This document shows positions 37,598 through 45,043 of a stretch of DNA of 64,000 bases, piece after piece. Source of the DNA: Paracoccus salipaludis (GTDB taxonomy: Bacteria > Pseudomonadota > Alphaproteobacteria > Rhodobacterales > Rhodobacteraceae). The DNA is taken from assembly GCF_002287065.1 (NCBI RefSeq), contig NZ_NSJZ01000002.1:186001-250000 (forward strand), given 5' to 3'. Both the position numbers and the translations under genes were made by a program. The notes under the pieces were generated by a model. That model saw only the letters and a list, made by a program, of their open reading frames with translations. It did not search any database and had not been told where the DNA came from. Within the stretch, counting starts at the first letter, position 1. The number at the start of each line of letters is the position of its first letter.

Positions 37598-37861
37598 GCT
37601 TCGGGCTCCGGGTGGCGTGGCGTCGAAGAAAGCGGGCATGCGGGGGCCGCGACGGGCCGGCATGTCTGCGGGTGAATGTCCGGGGGCCGCGTCGTCGCGG
37701 AAGATGGCACCCGAGGTGCCGGGGAAGGCTGCGCCGTTGCAGGCTTCCTGTCCTGCAGCACAGCAGGGTTGCTGCGCTGCCGCAAGCGCGAGGATGGAAA
37801 ATCCCGGCGCTGCGGGCGCGGGTGCCGGGCCGGCCTGCGCTTTTGCGCAAACGCTGGGCAG
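37598..37861 (-). promoter_or_regulatory. Structured nas leader, candidate NasT (ANTAR) antitermination target
   Basis: 264 bases between nasS and nasA. Read on the minus strand: a 10-bp stem (arms 37780-37771 and 37764-37755, one G-U pair) with a six-base loop AACCCT; an overlapping alternative stem TGCAGG/CCTGCA (37757-37752 with 37743-37738, loop ACAGGAAG) that cannot form together with it; and GGCACC-TCG-GGTGCC (37720-37706). NasT-type ANTAR proteins bind paired hexaloop hairpins with A1 and G4 in nas leaders; here the first loop has A1 but C at position 4, so the match is only partial. Confidence 0.5.
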
Positions 37862-38989
37862 TCAGTCCACGGGAGGATCAAAAATCCAGCCGTCGAAGAA
37901 CCTGTCGGGCGCGAGAATCATCGTTCCGCGTTCCGACGCGACGGCGGTCGGATGGGTCAGCGTCCCCTCGATCTTCATGGACGCGCCGGGCAGGTCCGCA
38001 CCCGCCGCGCGCATGTGCCGGCGGTAAAGGTCCGTGCGGAAGATCGCGGCCCCCGCGTGGGCGGCGGGCTCCTGCGGCAGGTCGAAGCGCTGGGCGAGCT
38101 GGGCGCCGATCAGGGCGCCGGTGCTTCGCCAGGGAAAGCTCGCCCCGCCGTCGTGGAAGGTGATGAACGGTCCCGGCGGCGGAGGCAGGGCGAAGGCGGT
38201 GCGGCCGGTCAGCGAGGCTTCAACCGTTTCGACCGGCAGGCCCAGATATTCGGGGCGCGCGAGGATCTCGGCGGCGACCTCGCGGTTGCCTCGCTGGTCG
38301 AGCCAGCGCCCCGCCCGCCACACGGCCCGCATCAGCGCCCCCGCGGCCTCGGGCCGGGATTCGGCCCATCCGGCCCGGGCCGCCAGCACCTTTTCGGGTG
38401 GCGCCGCCCAGATCGAGCGGCCCGAGGCGAGGATCGCCCCCACCCCCGCCTCGGCGGCGACCGTGCCCCAGGGCTCGCCCACGCAGAAGAGATCGATCTC
38501 GCCCCGCGCCAGCGCCTCGGCCATCAGGGGCGGGGGCACGGTGCGGATCTCGATCCCGCGCCCCAGCCAGCGCCCCATCAGCAGCGCGTGGGTCGAGAAG
38601 GCAAAGGGCACGCCCACGCGGGGGCGGGGCCCCGCCGCCGACCGGATCGCGTCCGCCGCCTGCGCGGCCCCCGTCAGCGGCGGAAGATCGCGGGCCAGGG
38701 CGGTGGATGTCCCGATTACCTGCCCGCCGTGCGACAGGACCATCAGCACCTCGACCGGCGGCAGCGAGGCCTGCAACCCCATCGCGCGGGCCACCGCCAT
38801 CGGCGCCAGCATATGCGCGGCCTCGACCGTCCCGGCGGAAAGGAAGTCGCGCAGAAGCGCCCATGAGCGCGCCTGCACGAGATCGAGCGCGACCCCCTCG
38901 GACGCCGCAAAGCCCATTTCGCGCGCGATGATGACGGGCGCCGCATCGGTCAGCGGCACATAGGCCAGACGCAGGGACTTGCCGCTCAT
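37862..38989 (-). CDS. nasS: NasS nitrate/nitrite sensor (NrtA-like, cytoplasmic)
   Basis: 375 aa. Periplasmic-binding fold of the NrtA/CmpA type (RLAYVPLTDAAPVIIAREMGF, EAAHMLAPMAVARAMGL, GVPFAFSTHALLMGRWL, DLFCVGEPWG) but with no signal peptide or lipobox, which is what separates NasS from transport proteins. In Paracoccus and Azotobacter NasS holds NasT inactive until nitrate or nitrite binds. The ATG overlaps the nasT stop in ATGA. Confidence 0.9.
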   Translation of the reverse strand: MSGKSLRLAYVPLTDAAPVIIAREMGFAASEGVALDLVQARSWALLRDFLSAGTVEAAHMLAPMAVARAMGLQASLPPVEVLMVLSHGGQVIGTSTALARDLPPLTGAAQAADAIRSAAGPRPRVGVPFAFSTHALLMGRWLGRGIEIRTVPPPLMAEALARGEIDLFCVGEPWGTVAAEAGVGAILASGRSIWAAPPEKVLAARAGWAESRPEAAGALMRAVWRAGRWLDQRGNREVAAEILARPEYLGLPVETVEASLTGRTAFALPPPPGPFITFHDGGASFPWRSTGALIGAQLAQRFDLPQEPAAHAGAAIFRTDLYRRHMRAAGADLPGASMKIEGTLTHPTAVASERGTMILAPDRFFDGWIFDPPVD

Positions 38990-39570
38990 CCCAGAAGCCC
39001 TGCCGCCGTCACCAGCGCGCCGGCGACCTCGGCCATCTTCTTCTTCTGGTCCATCGCGGTCTTGCGCAGCAGCGCATAGGCCTCGTCTTCCGACAGGCCC
39101 CGCGCCCGCATCAGGATGCCCTTGGCGCGGTCGATCAGCTTGCGCTCCTCCAGCGCGCGGCGGGTGGTTTCCAGTTCCAGCCGCAGCCGCCGGACCGTGC
39201 CGAACTGGGCGATCGCCAGGTCGATCACGGGGCGGAGCACCTCGGGACGGATGTCCTCGGCGACATAGGCCGACACGCCCGCCTCGATGGCCGCACGCAT
39301 GAACTCGGTATCCCCGCCCGGCGCGAACAGCGCGACCGCCCGCTCCTTGGGCGAGGTCGCGACGGCCATGTCCTCGATCACATCGCGCGACGGGTCGGCG
39401 ACGTCGATCAGCACGACATCGGGGTCCATCTCGGCGATCCGGCGGCTGAGGCTGCTGGTGTCGGCCAGGATCACGACCCGGCAGGTGCCATCCTGGGCCA
39501 GCGCGTCGGCGACGGTCCGCGCGCGCGTTTCATCGGACTCGATCACGAGGATATTGAGGTGCCGGTTCAT
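38986..39570 (-). CDS. nasT: NasT antitermination regulator (receiver-like plus ANTAR)
   Basis: 194 aa. An N-terminal pseudo-receiver domain (NILVIESDETRARTVADAL, DVVLIDVADPSRD) is followed by a coiled coil and the RNA-binding ANTAR helix bundle (LEERKLIDRAKGILMRARGLSEDEAYALLRK; cut by family: ERKLIDRAKGILM and EDEAYALLRK). It lets RNA polymerase read through the leader terminator of the nas genes once released from NasS. First gene of the operon; the 184 bases upstream to the DUF982 gene should hold its promoter. Confidence 0.92.
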   Translation of the reverse strand: MNRHLNILVIESDETRARTVADALAQDGTCRVVILADTSSLSRRIAEMDPDVVLIDVADPSRDVIEDMAVATSPKERAVALFAPGGDTEFMRAAIEAGVSAYVAEDIRPEVLRPVIDLAIAQFGTVRRLRLELETTRRALEERKLIDRAKGILMRARGLSEDEAYALLRKTAMDQKKKMAEVAGALVTAAGLLG

Positions 39571-39754
39571 GCGGAAAGCGAACGCAGTGCACGCGGCGAA
39601 CGCAACAGGTCGTTGCCGCCGAAGCGGCCGAGGCCCCGCACGGGGCGGGCACCTGCCGACATCTTGTGCAATGGTGCCGCCCCGCGGAGCGATCCGAGGA
39701 TCGCGGCCGGGCGTGCAGGCGGGCGCCGCGTCGCGCGGCGGCCGTGCGTGCGGC

Positions 39755-40009
39755 CTAGGCGACGCGGCTTTCTGACCGGAAGCCCGCGGTCTTCGCGGCC
39801 GAGATGAAGGCGCGGCGCGCGGAGCCCACGGAAACCATGCAGTCCATGGCCGCCCGGATCTGGTGGAGGGCGCGGTCGCGGGCAGTGTCCGCGACGGGCC
39901 ATCTCTTCCGCAGCCAATAGTGCGCCTGCTCGGCGGTGGTGAATTCCTGGATGTCGCCATCGGGCGATATGACAAAGGACAGGGGCTTGCCCCAGTTGAT
40001 TTCGATCAC
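39755..40009 (-). CDS. DUF982 domain protein
   Basis: 84 aa. INWGKPLSFVISPDGDIQEFTTAEQAHYWLRKRWP and the following DRALHQIRAAMDCMVSVGSARRAFISAA (both shown only in part by motif) follow the DUF982 pattern common in Rhizobiales and Rhodobacteraceae, of unknown role. The start is taken as GTG at 40009 with CAGGA nine bases upstream; an in-frame ATG at 40102 would add 31 residues without a family match. Confidence 0.7.
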   Translation of the reverse strand: MIEINWGKPLSFVISPDGDIQEFTTAEQAHYWLRKRWPVADTARDRALHQIRAAMDCMVSVGSARRAFISAAKTAGFRSESRVA

Positions 40010-40119
40010 GTTTCTTTTTCCTGAAGAGGCGGAGGCCGGCGCGTTCCAGCGCGATCCGGTCCGCGGGTAAGGGGACCTGCCCGAAAGCGGCCCCGCAGTC
40101 ATGATGTCAAAGGCTTCGC

Positions 40120-40324
40120 TCAGCCGGGGACGAGCTGCGTTGCCGCCTTTCGCCCATCGGCGTCGCGTTCCGGATGGAACGGGACCGCATGGTCGTCATC
40201 CGGCCGACAGGTGCCGGCACGCTCGGATCCGGGCATGTGGACGGAAGCGTCCTTCAAGCCGCCTTCGGGCTGGATGAAGCCGAAGCCTCTGGCCGCATCG
40301 AGCCATTTCACAAGGCGCAGGTCA
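40120..40324 (-). pseudogene. Cold-shock domain protein gene with an early frameshift
   Basis: A good ribosome binding site (AAAGGA) and ATG at 40324 read only MTCAL before a stop. One base out of phase, the frame continues as VKWLDAARGFGFIQPEGGLKD, clearly a cold-shock protein (RNP1 is GFGFI). RNP2, normally V-F-V-H, reads A-S-V-H, and the last part is diverged but ends at family length. The ATG lies 13 bases from the Val codon where 12 would keep frame, so a one-base insertion is implied. GTG at 40311 could restart a 63-residue product, but without the first beta strand. Confidence 0.65.
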
Positions 40325-40660
40325 TGGTGATGTTCCTTTCGTCGAAGCCGCCCACGGATTGTGGCGGACTGGCAAAGCTGGGGATCGAGAGCTGAGCCGG
40401 AAGGAACAGGTTCGAAAGAGGGTTGCCCGACACACATAGGTGCCAGTCACCGCCTTTTTAAGGCACCGCCGCGGTTTCTCTGCATCCGGCCCTGTGAAAG
40501 GCTGGGAAAGGCAGTGTCGGGCACCAGGTGCGGATTTCGACTCCCACAGGGTGGAAAGGGACCGCCTGCCTCCGAAGCCCTCCGGGTCTCGGATGTCTTG
40601 AATGCTTGCGGAACACCATCCATATACCATCCATATGGATGTTGGGATAAGGAGGCGATC
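40325..40660. other. 336 bases without a gene, promoter region of the RHH/esterase pair
   Basis: Divergent region between the broken cold-shock gene and the RHH regulator. It contains the operator-like repeat at 40615-40640 and the ribosome binding site GGAGG at 40651-40655. The rest, including the A/T run near 40460, showed no recognisable motif. Confidence 0.5.
40615..40640 (+). promoter_or_regulatory. Operator-like tandem repeat and palindrome before the RHH gene
   Basis: ACCATCCATAT occurs twice back to back (40615-40625 and 40626-40636) without mismatch, and the second copy runs into the perfect 12-bp palindrome ATCCATATGGAT (40629-40640). It ends ten bases before the Shine-Dalgarno of the ribbon-helix-helix gene. 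RHH proteins bind as cooperative dimers of dimers to short tandem or palindromic sites, so this is a strong candidate for autoregulation. Confidence 0.6.
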
Positions 40661-41056
40661 CTGGCGAAGCAGCCTGACAACGAGAAGATCACCATCAACC
40701 TGGGTCATGTCGACCTCGGCCGGATCGACCTGCTGGTGCAGGAGGGGTTCTACGGCAATCGCAGCGACTTCATCCGCACCGCCATCCGCAACCAGCTGAC
40801 GGCCGAGGCCGATGCCGTCAGCCGCTCGATCGAGCGTCACACGCTGGAGATGGGCTTGCGCGACGTGACGCGCAGCGAACTGGAAGCGGCGGTCGCCCGG
40901 GGCGAGACGCTGCACATCAAGGTGGTGGGGCTGGCGCGGATCGCGCCCGACATCGACCCGGACCTCGCGCGGGCGGCGATCGCTTCGCTGACAGTCCTGG
41001 GCGCGCTGCAGGCCCCGCCTGCGATCAGGGCGGCCCTGAAAGACCGCATCACATAG
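40661..41056 (+). CDS. Ribbon-helix-helix (CopG-like) regulator with probable CTG start
   Basis: 131 aa. KITINLGHVDLGRIDLLVQ forms the DNA-contacting strand and helix A, GFYGNRSDFIRTAIRNQL the second helix with the usual G-x-(S/T)-x-F pattern. The C-terminal half (LGLRDVTRSELEAAVARGE, LHIKVVGLARIAPDIDPDLA in parts) belongs to a family found next to PHB-depolymerase-type esterases. No ATG fits: the only well-placed start is CTG at 40661, five bases after GGAGG, giving (M)AKQPDNEKITINLG. A TTG at 40598 would place the operator inside the gene. Followed after 25 bases by the esterase gene. Confidence 0.75.
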   Translation: MAKQPDNEKITINLGHVDLGRIDLLVQEGFYGNRSDFIRTAIRNQLTAEADAVSRSIERHTLEMGLRDVTRSELEAAVARGETLHIKVVGLARIAPDIDPDLARAAIASLTVLGALQAPPAIRAALKDRIT

Positions 41057-41081
41057 GGGCCGCGGCCCCGGAGAGACGGAC

Positions 41082-42308
41082 ATGAACAGCCACTTCGCGA
41101 CGGCGATGAGCCGGGCACTCGAACAGACGCGCGCCGGCAATCCCGCCGAGGCCGCCCGCATCATCCAGGCCGCGCTGGCAGGGAAGGACCGACAGCCGGA
41201 CGAGATGGCGCGGCCAGCACAAGCGCCGGCCGGCTCGGGGGGCGATCCGCTGGCCCACATCGAGGAGGCCGAGGTGGTGGAGGAGCAACCGCCGCGCCAG
41301 TCCCCGCCGCCCTTTGGCGCGTCACCCGGCAAGGGCGGGGCCCACGCGCTGCAGACGGGGCAGGTTGATCTGCAGCGGATGCTGGACAATCTGGACTGCA
41401 TGGTCCCGCAAGGATCGAACGGCCTGCCGGGCCTTGGCCGCGTGAACGCGCGGCCCCACGTCCCCGAGGGCGCGCTATACGAGACCCGCAGCTTCGACTC
41501 GGAACACGGGTCGCGCGACTACCGGCTGTTCGTGCCGTCCAACCGTCCCGGCGGGCCGAAGGGGCTGGTTCTGATGCTGCACGGCTGCACCCAGGACCCG
41601 GACGATTTCGCCCGCGGCACCGACATGAACCGCCACGCCGAGCAGAGCGGGCTGATCGTGGTCTATCCCCACCAGTCCCGTGCCCATAACGCCCAAGGGT
41701 GCTGGAACTGGTTCCGTCCCGAGGACCAGCGCGCCGAGGCGGGCGAGGCTGCGCTGCTCGGGGCGCTGGCCCGCGCCGTCGCGGCCGAGTTCTCGGTGTC
41801 GCCGGACGCGATCTTCGCGGCGGGGCTGTCGGCCGGCGGCGCGATGACAGCCACGCTGGCGGCAACCCACCCGAGCCTCTTCGCCGCGGTCGGCATCCAT
41901 TCGGGTCTGCCCCACGGCATCGCGCGGGACATGCCCTCGGCCTTCGGGGCGATGCGCGGGCAGGGGGGACGGGCGCCCGGCAAGACACGGGGCGCTGTCC
42001 GCATGATCGTCTTCCACGGCATGGCGGACGCCACGGTCCACCCCTCGAACGCCGAGGCGCTGGTCGCCGCCGCAGGTCACGCCCTGAGCGGCACCTCAAG
42101 GCGTGAACAGGGCCGATCCAAGGGCGGACGGGCCTACAGCCGCGATCTGGTCGAGGCCGGGGACGGCACGCCACTGGTCGAGTCGTGGCGCATCGAGGGC
42201 GCGGGCCATGCCTGGTCCGGAGGGCGCGTGGAGGGCAGCTATACCGATCCCGCAGGCCCCGATGCCTCGGCCGAGATGGTCCGCTTCTTCCTGCATGGGC
42301 GGCAGTGA
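41082..42308 (+). CDS. PHB depolymerase family esterase
   Basis: 408 aa. An N-terminal Pro/Glu-rich region (residues 1-100) precedes an alpha/beta-hydrolase domain: LVLMLHGCTQDPDDFARGTDMN (oxyanion HGC; partial), GCWNWF, the nucleophile elbow AAGLSAGGAMTATLA, Asp in FHGMADATVHPSN and His in EGAGHAWSGG. No signal peptide is visible, so it may act inside the cell on poly-3-hydroxybutyrate or short esters. The ATG follows GGAGAGACGGAC. Probably repressed by the upstream RHH protein. Confidence 0.88.
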   Translation: MNSHFATAMSRALEQTRAGNPAEAARIIQAALAGKDRQPDEMARPAQAPAGSGGDPLAHIEEAEVVEEQPPRQSPPPFGASPGKGGAHALQTGQVDLQRMLDNLDCMVPQGSNGLPGLGRVNARPHVPEGALYETRSFDSEHGSRDYRLFVPSNRPGGPKGLVLMLHGCTQDPDDFARGTDMNRHAEQSGLIVVYPHQSRAHNAQGCWNWFRPEDQRAEAGEAALLGALARAVAAEFSVSPDAIFAAGLSAGGAMTATLAATHPSLFAAVGIHSGLPHGIARDMPSAFGAMRGQGGRAPGKTRGAVRMIVFHGMADATVHPSNAEALVAAAGHALSGTSRREQGRSKGGRAYSRDLVEAGDGTPLVESWRIEGAGHAWSGGRVEGSYTDPAGPDASAEMVRFFLHGRQ

Positions 42309-42648
42309 CCGGGGTCACCTGCAAGCCCGCAGGGTGAGCGGGCAGCGAAGGGAGCCTCGGCAGATCCCCGGCGCCCGCCCGTTTCGCCCAGGCGTTCCCG
42401 GCAACTCGGGGCAACCCGGCGCGGGTTGTCTCCCTTCGTCCGGCAGAGGCCGGCACGGCCACGTCGGACAGTGCAAGGGTGCCAGTCAGCGGCGGCAAGC
42501 GGGGCTGCGTTCCGGACACAACCCGGCCCTTGTATCCTGAAGCCGACAGGGACGTTCCCCGAAGAGCCGCCGCCGCAGGCGACTGCGCGGGGACGGCTCG
42601 GCCCCCGGCCGCAGCGCACGAACGAAGGCCGGGCCAGCCGCCCCCGTC
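42309..42648. other. 340 bases without a gene
   Basis: Convergent region between the esterase and the ArsR-family gene. Open frames on both strands are low-complexity G+C shadows. No hairpin with a T-run and no repeat was convincing. Confidence 0.4.
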
Positions 42649-42993
42649 TCAGCCGTCCCGGCAGAAGGCCTCGTAAAGCGCGTCCATCAGGATTTCGAGA
42701 TCGGGATCGCAGAGGCGGTAGTGGATCGTCTGGCCTTCGCGGCGGGTGTCCACCATCCCGGCCTCGCGCAGTCGGGCCAGATGCTGGCTCAGCGCCGACT
42801 GGCTCAGGCCGACGGCCCGCTGCAGGGCGCCGACCGATCGCTCCCCCTTTGCCAGTTCGCACAGGATCAGCAGGCGCCTGGCATTGGCGATCAGCGCCAG
42901 CCGCGCCGCCACGTCCTCGGCCCGCTCCTGCAGGGCGGCGGCAGAACCCGCGATGTCCCGCCCGGATGTATTAGCGTTGACTGAATTAGACAT
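42649..42993 (-). CDS. ArsR-family persulfide-sensing repressor, SqrR/BigR type
   Basis: 114 aa. Winged helix-turn-helix of the ArsR fold: NARRLLILCELAKGERSVGAL, LSQSALSQHLARLREAGMV (recognition helix) and TRREGQTIHYRL (wing). Cys45 (LILCEL) and Cys111 near the end of the last helix are 66 residues apart, the same spacing as Cys41 and Cys107 that form the tetrasulfide bridge in Rhodobacter capsulatus SqrR. ArsR-type metal Cys pairs (ELCVCDL) are absent. It is divergent from a persulfide-dioxygenase-like gene, a usual SqrR/BigR target. The start is ATG at 42993. Confidence 0.8.
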   Translation of the reverse strand: MSNSVNANTSGRDIAGSAAALQERAEDVAARLALIANARRLLILCELAKGERSVGALQRAVGLSQSALSQHLARLREAGMVDTRREGQTIHYRLCDPDLEILMDALYEAFCRDG

Positions 42994-43002
42994 GCCTAAT
43001 AC
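42968..43002 (-). promoter_or_regulatory. Inverted-repeat operator over the SqrR-like start
   Basis: GTATTAG (42968-42974) and CTAATAC (42996-43002) form a 7-bp inverted repeat, with an inner ATTAG (42985-42989) that pairs with CTAAT (42996-43000) at closer spacing. The T/A-rich ATTAG/CTAAT motif is unusual in this G+C-rich DNA and resembles BigR/SqrR boxes. It covers the start codon of the regulator, so it would repress its own gene and perhaps the divergent one. Confidence 0.5.
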
Positions 43003-43206
43003 ATAGGCCCGCGAAAGGGATACCTCAAGCGCCGCGGCAGGACAAAGGAAGGCGATGGAAGCGCAGATGCAGCCGGTCTCGGTCCGCCCCGGGCAGGGGC
43101 CTTGCGACATCTCCGGGCCGCGCCCCGGACCGGCGGCCCAGGCCGCGCGCGGCGCTGTCCGGGCGTGCCTGAAAATGACGCCTTCGGAACGGAAAGGGAC
43201 AAGGGC

Positions 43207-44124
43207 ATGAGCGATCCGCAGCCGAAGCAGCCGATCACGCGCCATTCGCCGTCGCGCGGGCCGGGCAGCCCCGATGTCTGGGGCATCTACGAGCCTGACA
43301 CCGGCTCGGTCCAGTATGTCTGCGCCGACCCCGCGACAAGAAAGGCCGCGCTGATCGATGTCGTGTGGAACCTCGACCCGTGCAGCGCCCGCCTTTCGAC
43401 CGACAGCATGGACCAGGTGCTTGACCTGGTGCGCCGCAATGGCCTGACGGTCGAATGGGTGCTGGACACCCATCCCCATGCCGATCACGTCATGGCCTCG
43501 GCCCTGCTGAAGCGGCGCACGGGGGCGGTCACGGCCATCGGCGAGAAGGTGGTGGAGATCGCCCGCCTCTGGGCGGATCTTTACCATCTGCCCCAAGCCT
43601 TCGATCCCGCCCGCGACTTCGACCGCCTGTTCGCCGATGGCGAGACCTTCCGCATCGGCGATCTGGACGTGCGGGTGATGTTGTCGCCGGGCCACACGCT
43701 GGGATCGATCACCTTCGTCTGCGGGGACGCGGCCTTCGTGCATGACACGCTGATGCAGCCCGACGCGGGCACCTCGCGCGCCGATTTCCCGGGCGGCAGC
43801 GCCGAGGACCTGTGGCAGTCGATCCACGAGATCCTGTCGCTGCCCGGAGACACGCGCCTGTTCGTCGGACATGACTATGGCACCGACACCCGCGCCGAGC
43901 CGCGATGGGAGGCGACGGTGGCCGAGCAGCGCGCCACGAACCGCCACGTCAGGGACGGCACCCTGCGCGAGGACTGGATCAGGCTGCGCAAGCAGCGCGA
44001 CGCCCGGCTGCCCTTGCCCGACCGCATGCTTGCCGCGCTGCAGATCAACCTTCGCGGCGGGCGCCTGCCGCCACCCGAGGCCGATGGCCACAGCTATCTC
44101 AGGATCCCGGTGAACCGCTTCTGA
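43207..44124 (+). CDS. MBL-fold persulfide dioxygenase-like enzyme
   Basis: 305 aa. Metallo-beta-lactamase fold: DTHPHADHVMASALLKR (HxHxDH), SPGHTLGS, DTLMQPDAGTSRADFPGG (the PDxGxxRxDFPGG signature of ETHE1/Blh proteins) and FVGHDYG. These oxidise glutathione persulfide to sulfite, a step of sulfide detoxification. The start ATG at 43207 has AAAGGGA upstream. It is divergent from the SqrR-like repressor; no sulfide:quinone oxidoreductase gene is in the window. Confidence 0.88.
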   Translation: MSDPQPKQPITRHSPSRGPGSPDVWGIYEPDTGSVQYVCADPATRKAALIDVVWNLDPCSARLSTDSMDQVLDLVRRNGLTVEWVLDTHPHADHVMASALLKRRTGAVTAIGEKVVEIARLWADLYHLPQAFDPARDFDRLFADGETFRIGDLDVRVMLSPGHTLGSITFVCGDAAFVHDTLMQPDAGTSRADFPGGSAEDLWQSIHEILSLPGDTRLFVGHDYGTDTRAEPRWEATVAEQRATNRHVRDGTLREDWIRLRKQRDARLPLPDRMLAALQINLRGGRLPPPEADGHSYLRIPVNRF

Positions 44125-44193
44125 AACGACGGCCGGACGCGTCGCCCCGCCGGGCGGACAGGCAGGGCCGGCCGAGCCTTCCCGCAAGCGGCC

Positions 44194-44949
44194 TCAGGTC
44201 GTCACCCGCACCAGCACCACCGCGAGGGCCGAGATCCCCAGCACGCAGGCGGTGGCGATCGTGATGCTGGTGCCCGCCGTTTCGCCCGCAAGGCCGATCA
44301 TCGCCCAGATGACGGCCAGCGCGAAGCTGGGAAAGCGGTCGATCCTCAGCTGGATCCACACCGACAGCAGCGCTGCGGCCAGAAGGCCCAGAAGGATCGC
44401 CCGTTCAAGCCCGAGGCCCATGTAATAGGCCAGCAGGCTCAGCGAGGCGCAGGTGGCCATGACGAACCAGCCGCACAGGAAGGCGATGGGAAAGAACCCC
44501 AGCCCGCGCGCGGGGGCCGGAAGGGTCTTCATGCCGTAAACCAGAAGGCCGCAGGCCAGCGCGCCCAGCGCGAGACCCGCGATCGGGACGCTGTTGACCA
44601 CCCAGGGCGCGGCCGTGGCTGCCAGAAGGCCTATGTTCAGGGCTCGTGGCAGCGGCGGGCCGAAGCGTTCCTGCAGCCTGCCCACGACATGCAGGATGGC
44701 CGCCGCCACCGCCGCGGCAAGCAGTCCCCACAGGATCAGGTTGGTGGGCTGCGCGATGACGCCCAGCAGGTTGACCTCGGTGCCGCCGCCGTGCAGCGCC
44801 ATCCGCCCCATGATGGGGCGGTCGAAGGTCAGCGGGTCCGTGTAAAGGTCATCCCAGGCCGTGACTGTCCGCAATGCGGTCAGGATCGCCGAGATCGCAA
44901 ACAATCCCGCGGTGAACGCCTCGATCACGGCCTGAAGGTTCCGATTCAT
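44194..44949 (-). CDS. Multi-pass membrane protein of unknown function
   Basis: 251 aa with seven to eight hydrophobic segments (for example ILWGLLAAAVAAAILHVVG, ALNIGLLAATAAPWVVN, ILLGLLAAALLSVWIQ, SALAVVLVRV). A short conserved-looking extramembrane loop DPLTFDRPIMGRMALHGGGTE lies near residue 55. I do not recognise the family. The ATG at 44949 (MNRNLQAVIEAF) is preferred to one at 44994. It converges with the persulfide dioxygenase gene and lies upstream of nothing on its own strand within 90 bases. Confidence 0.6.
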   Translation of the reverse strand: MNRNLQAVIEAFTAGLFAISAILTALRTVTAWDDLYTDPLTFDRPIMGRMALHGGGTEVNLLGVIAQPTNLILWGLLAAAVAAAILHVVGRLQERFGPPLPRALNIGLLAATAAPWVVNSVPIAGLALGALACGLLVYGMKTLPAPARGLGFFPIAFLCGWFVMATCASLSLLAYYMGLGLERAILLGLLAAALLSVWIQLRIDRFPSFALAVIWAMIGLAGETAGTSITIATACVLGISALAVVLVRVTT

Positions 44950-45043
44950 GCCGGAGAAACGCCGCAGGATTGTGCGGGGTCCCTCGCGGGGCAAGCTTTT
45001 TGCCCGGACAAAGGCGGAACGGCACCGCCGCCCGCCATGCCGG

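Noticed and set aside
36336-37850. Upstream extension of the nasB frame to 1316 codons
   Set aside because: The extra part lies out of frame with, and on the same strand as, the nasA transporter gene; the conserved NirB start is at 36335.
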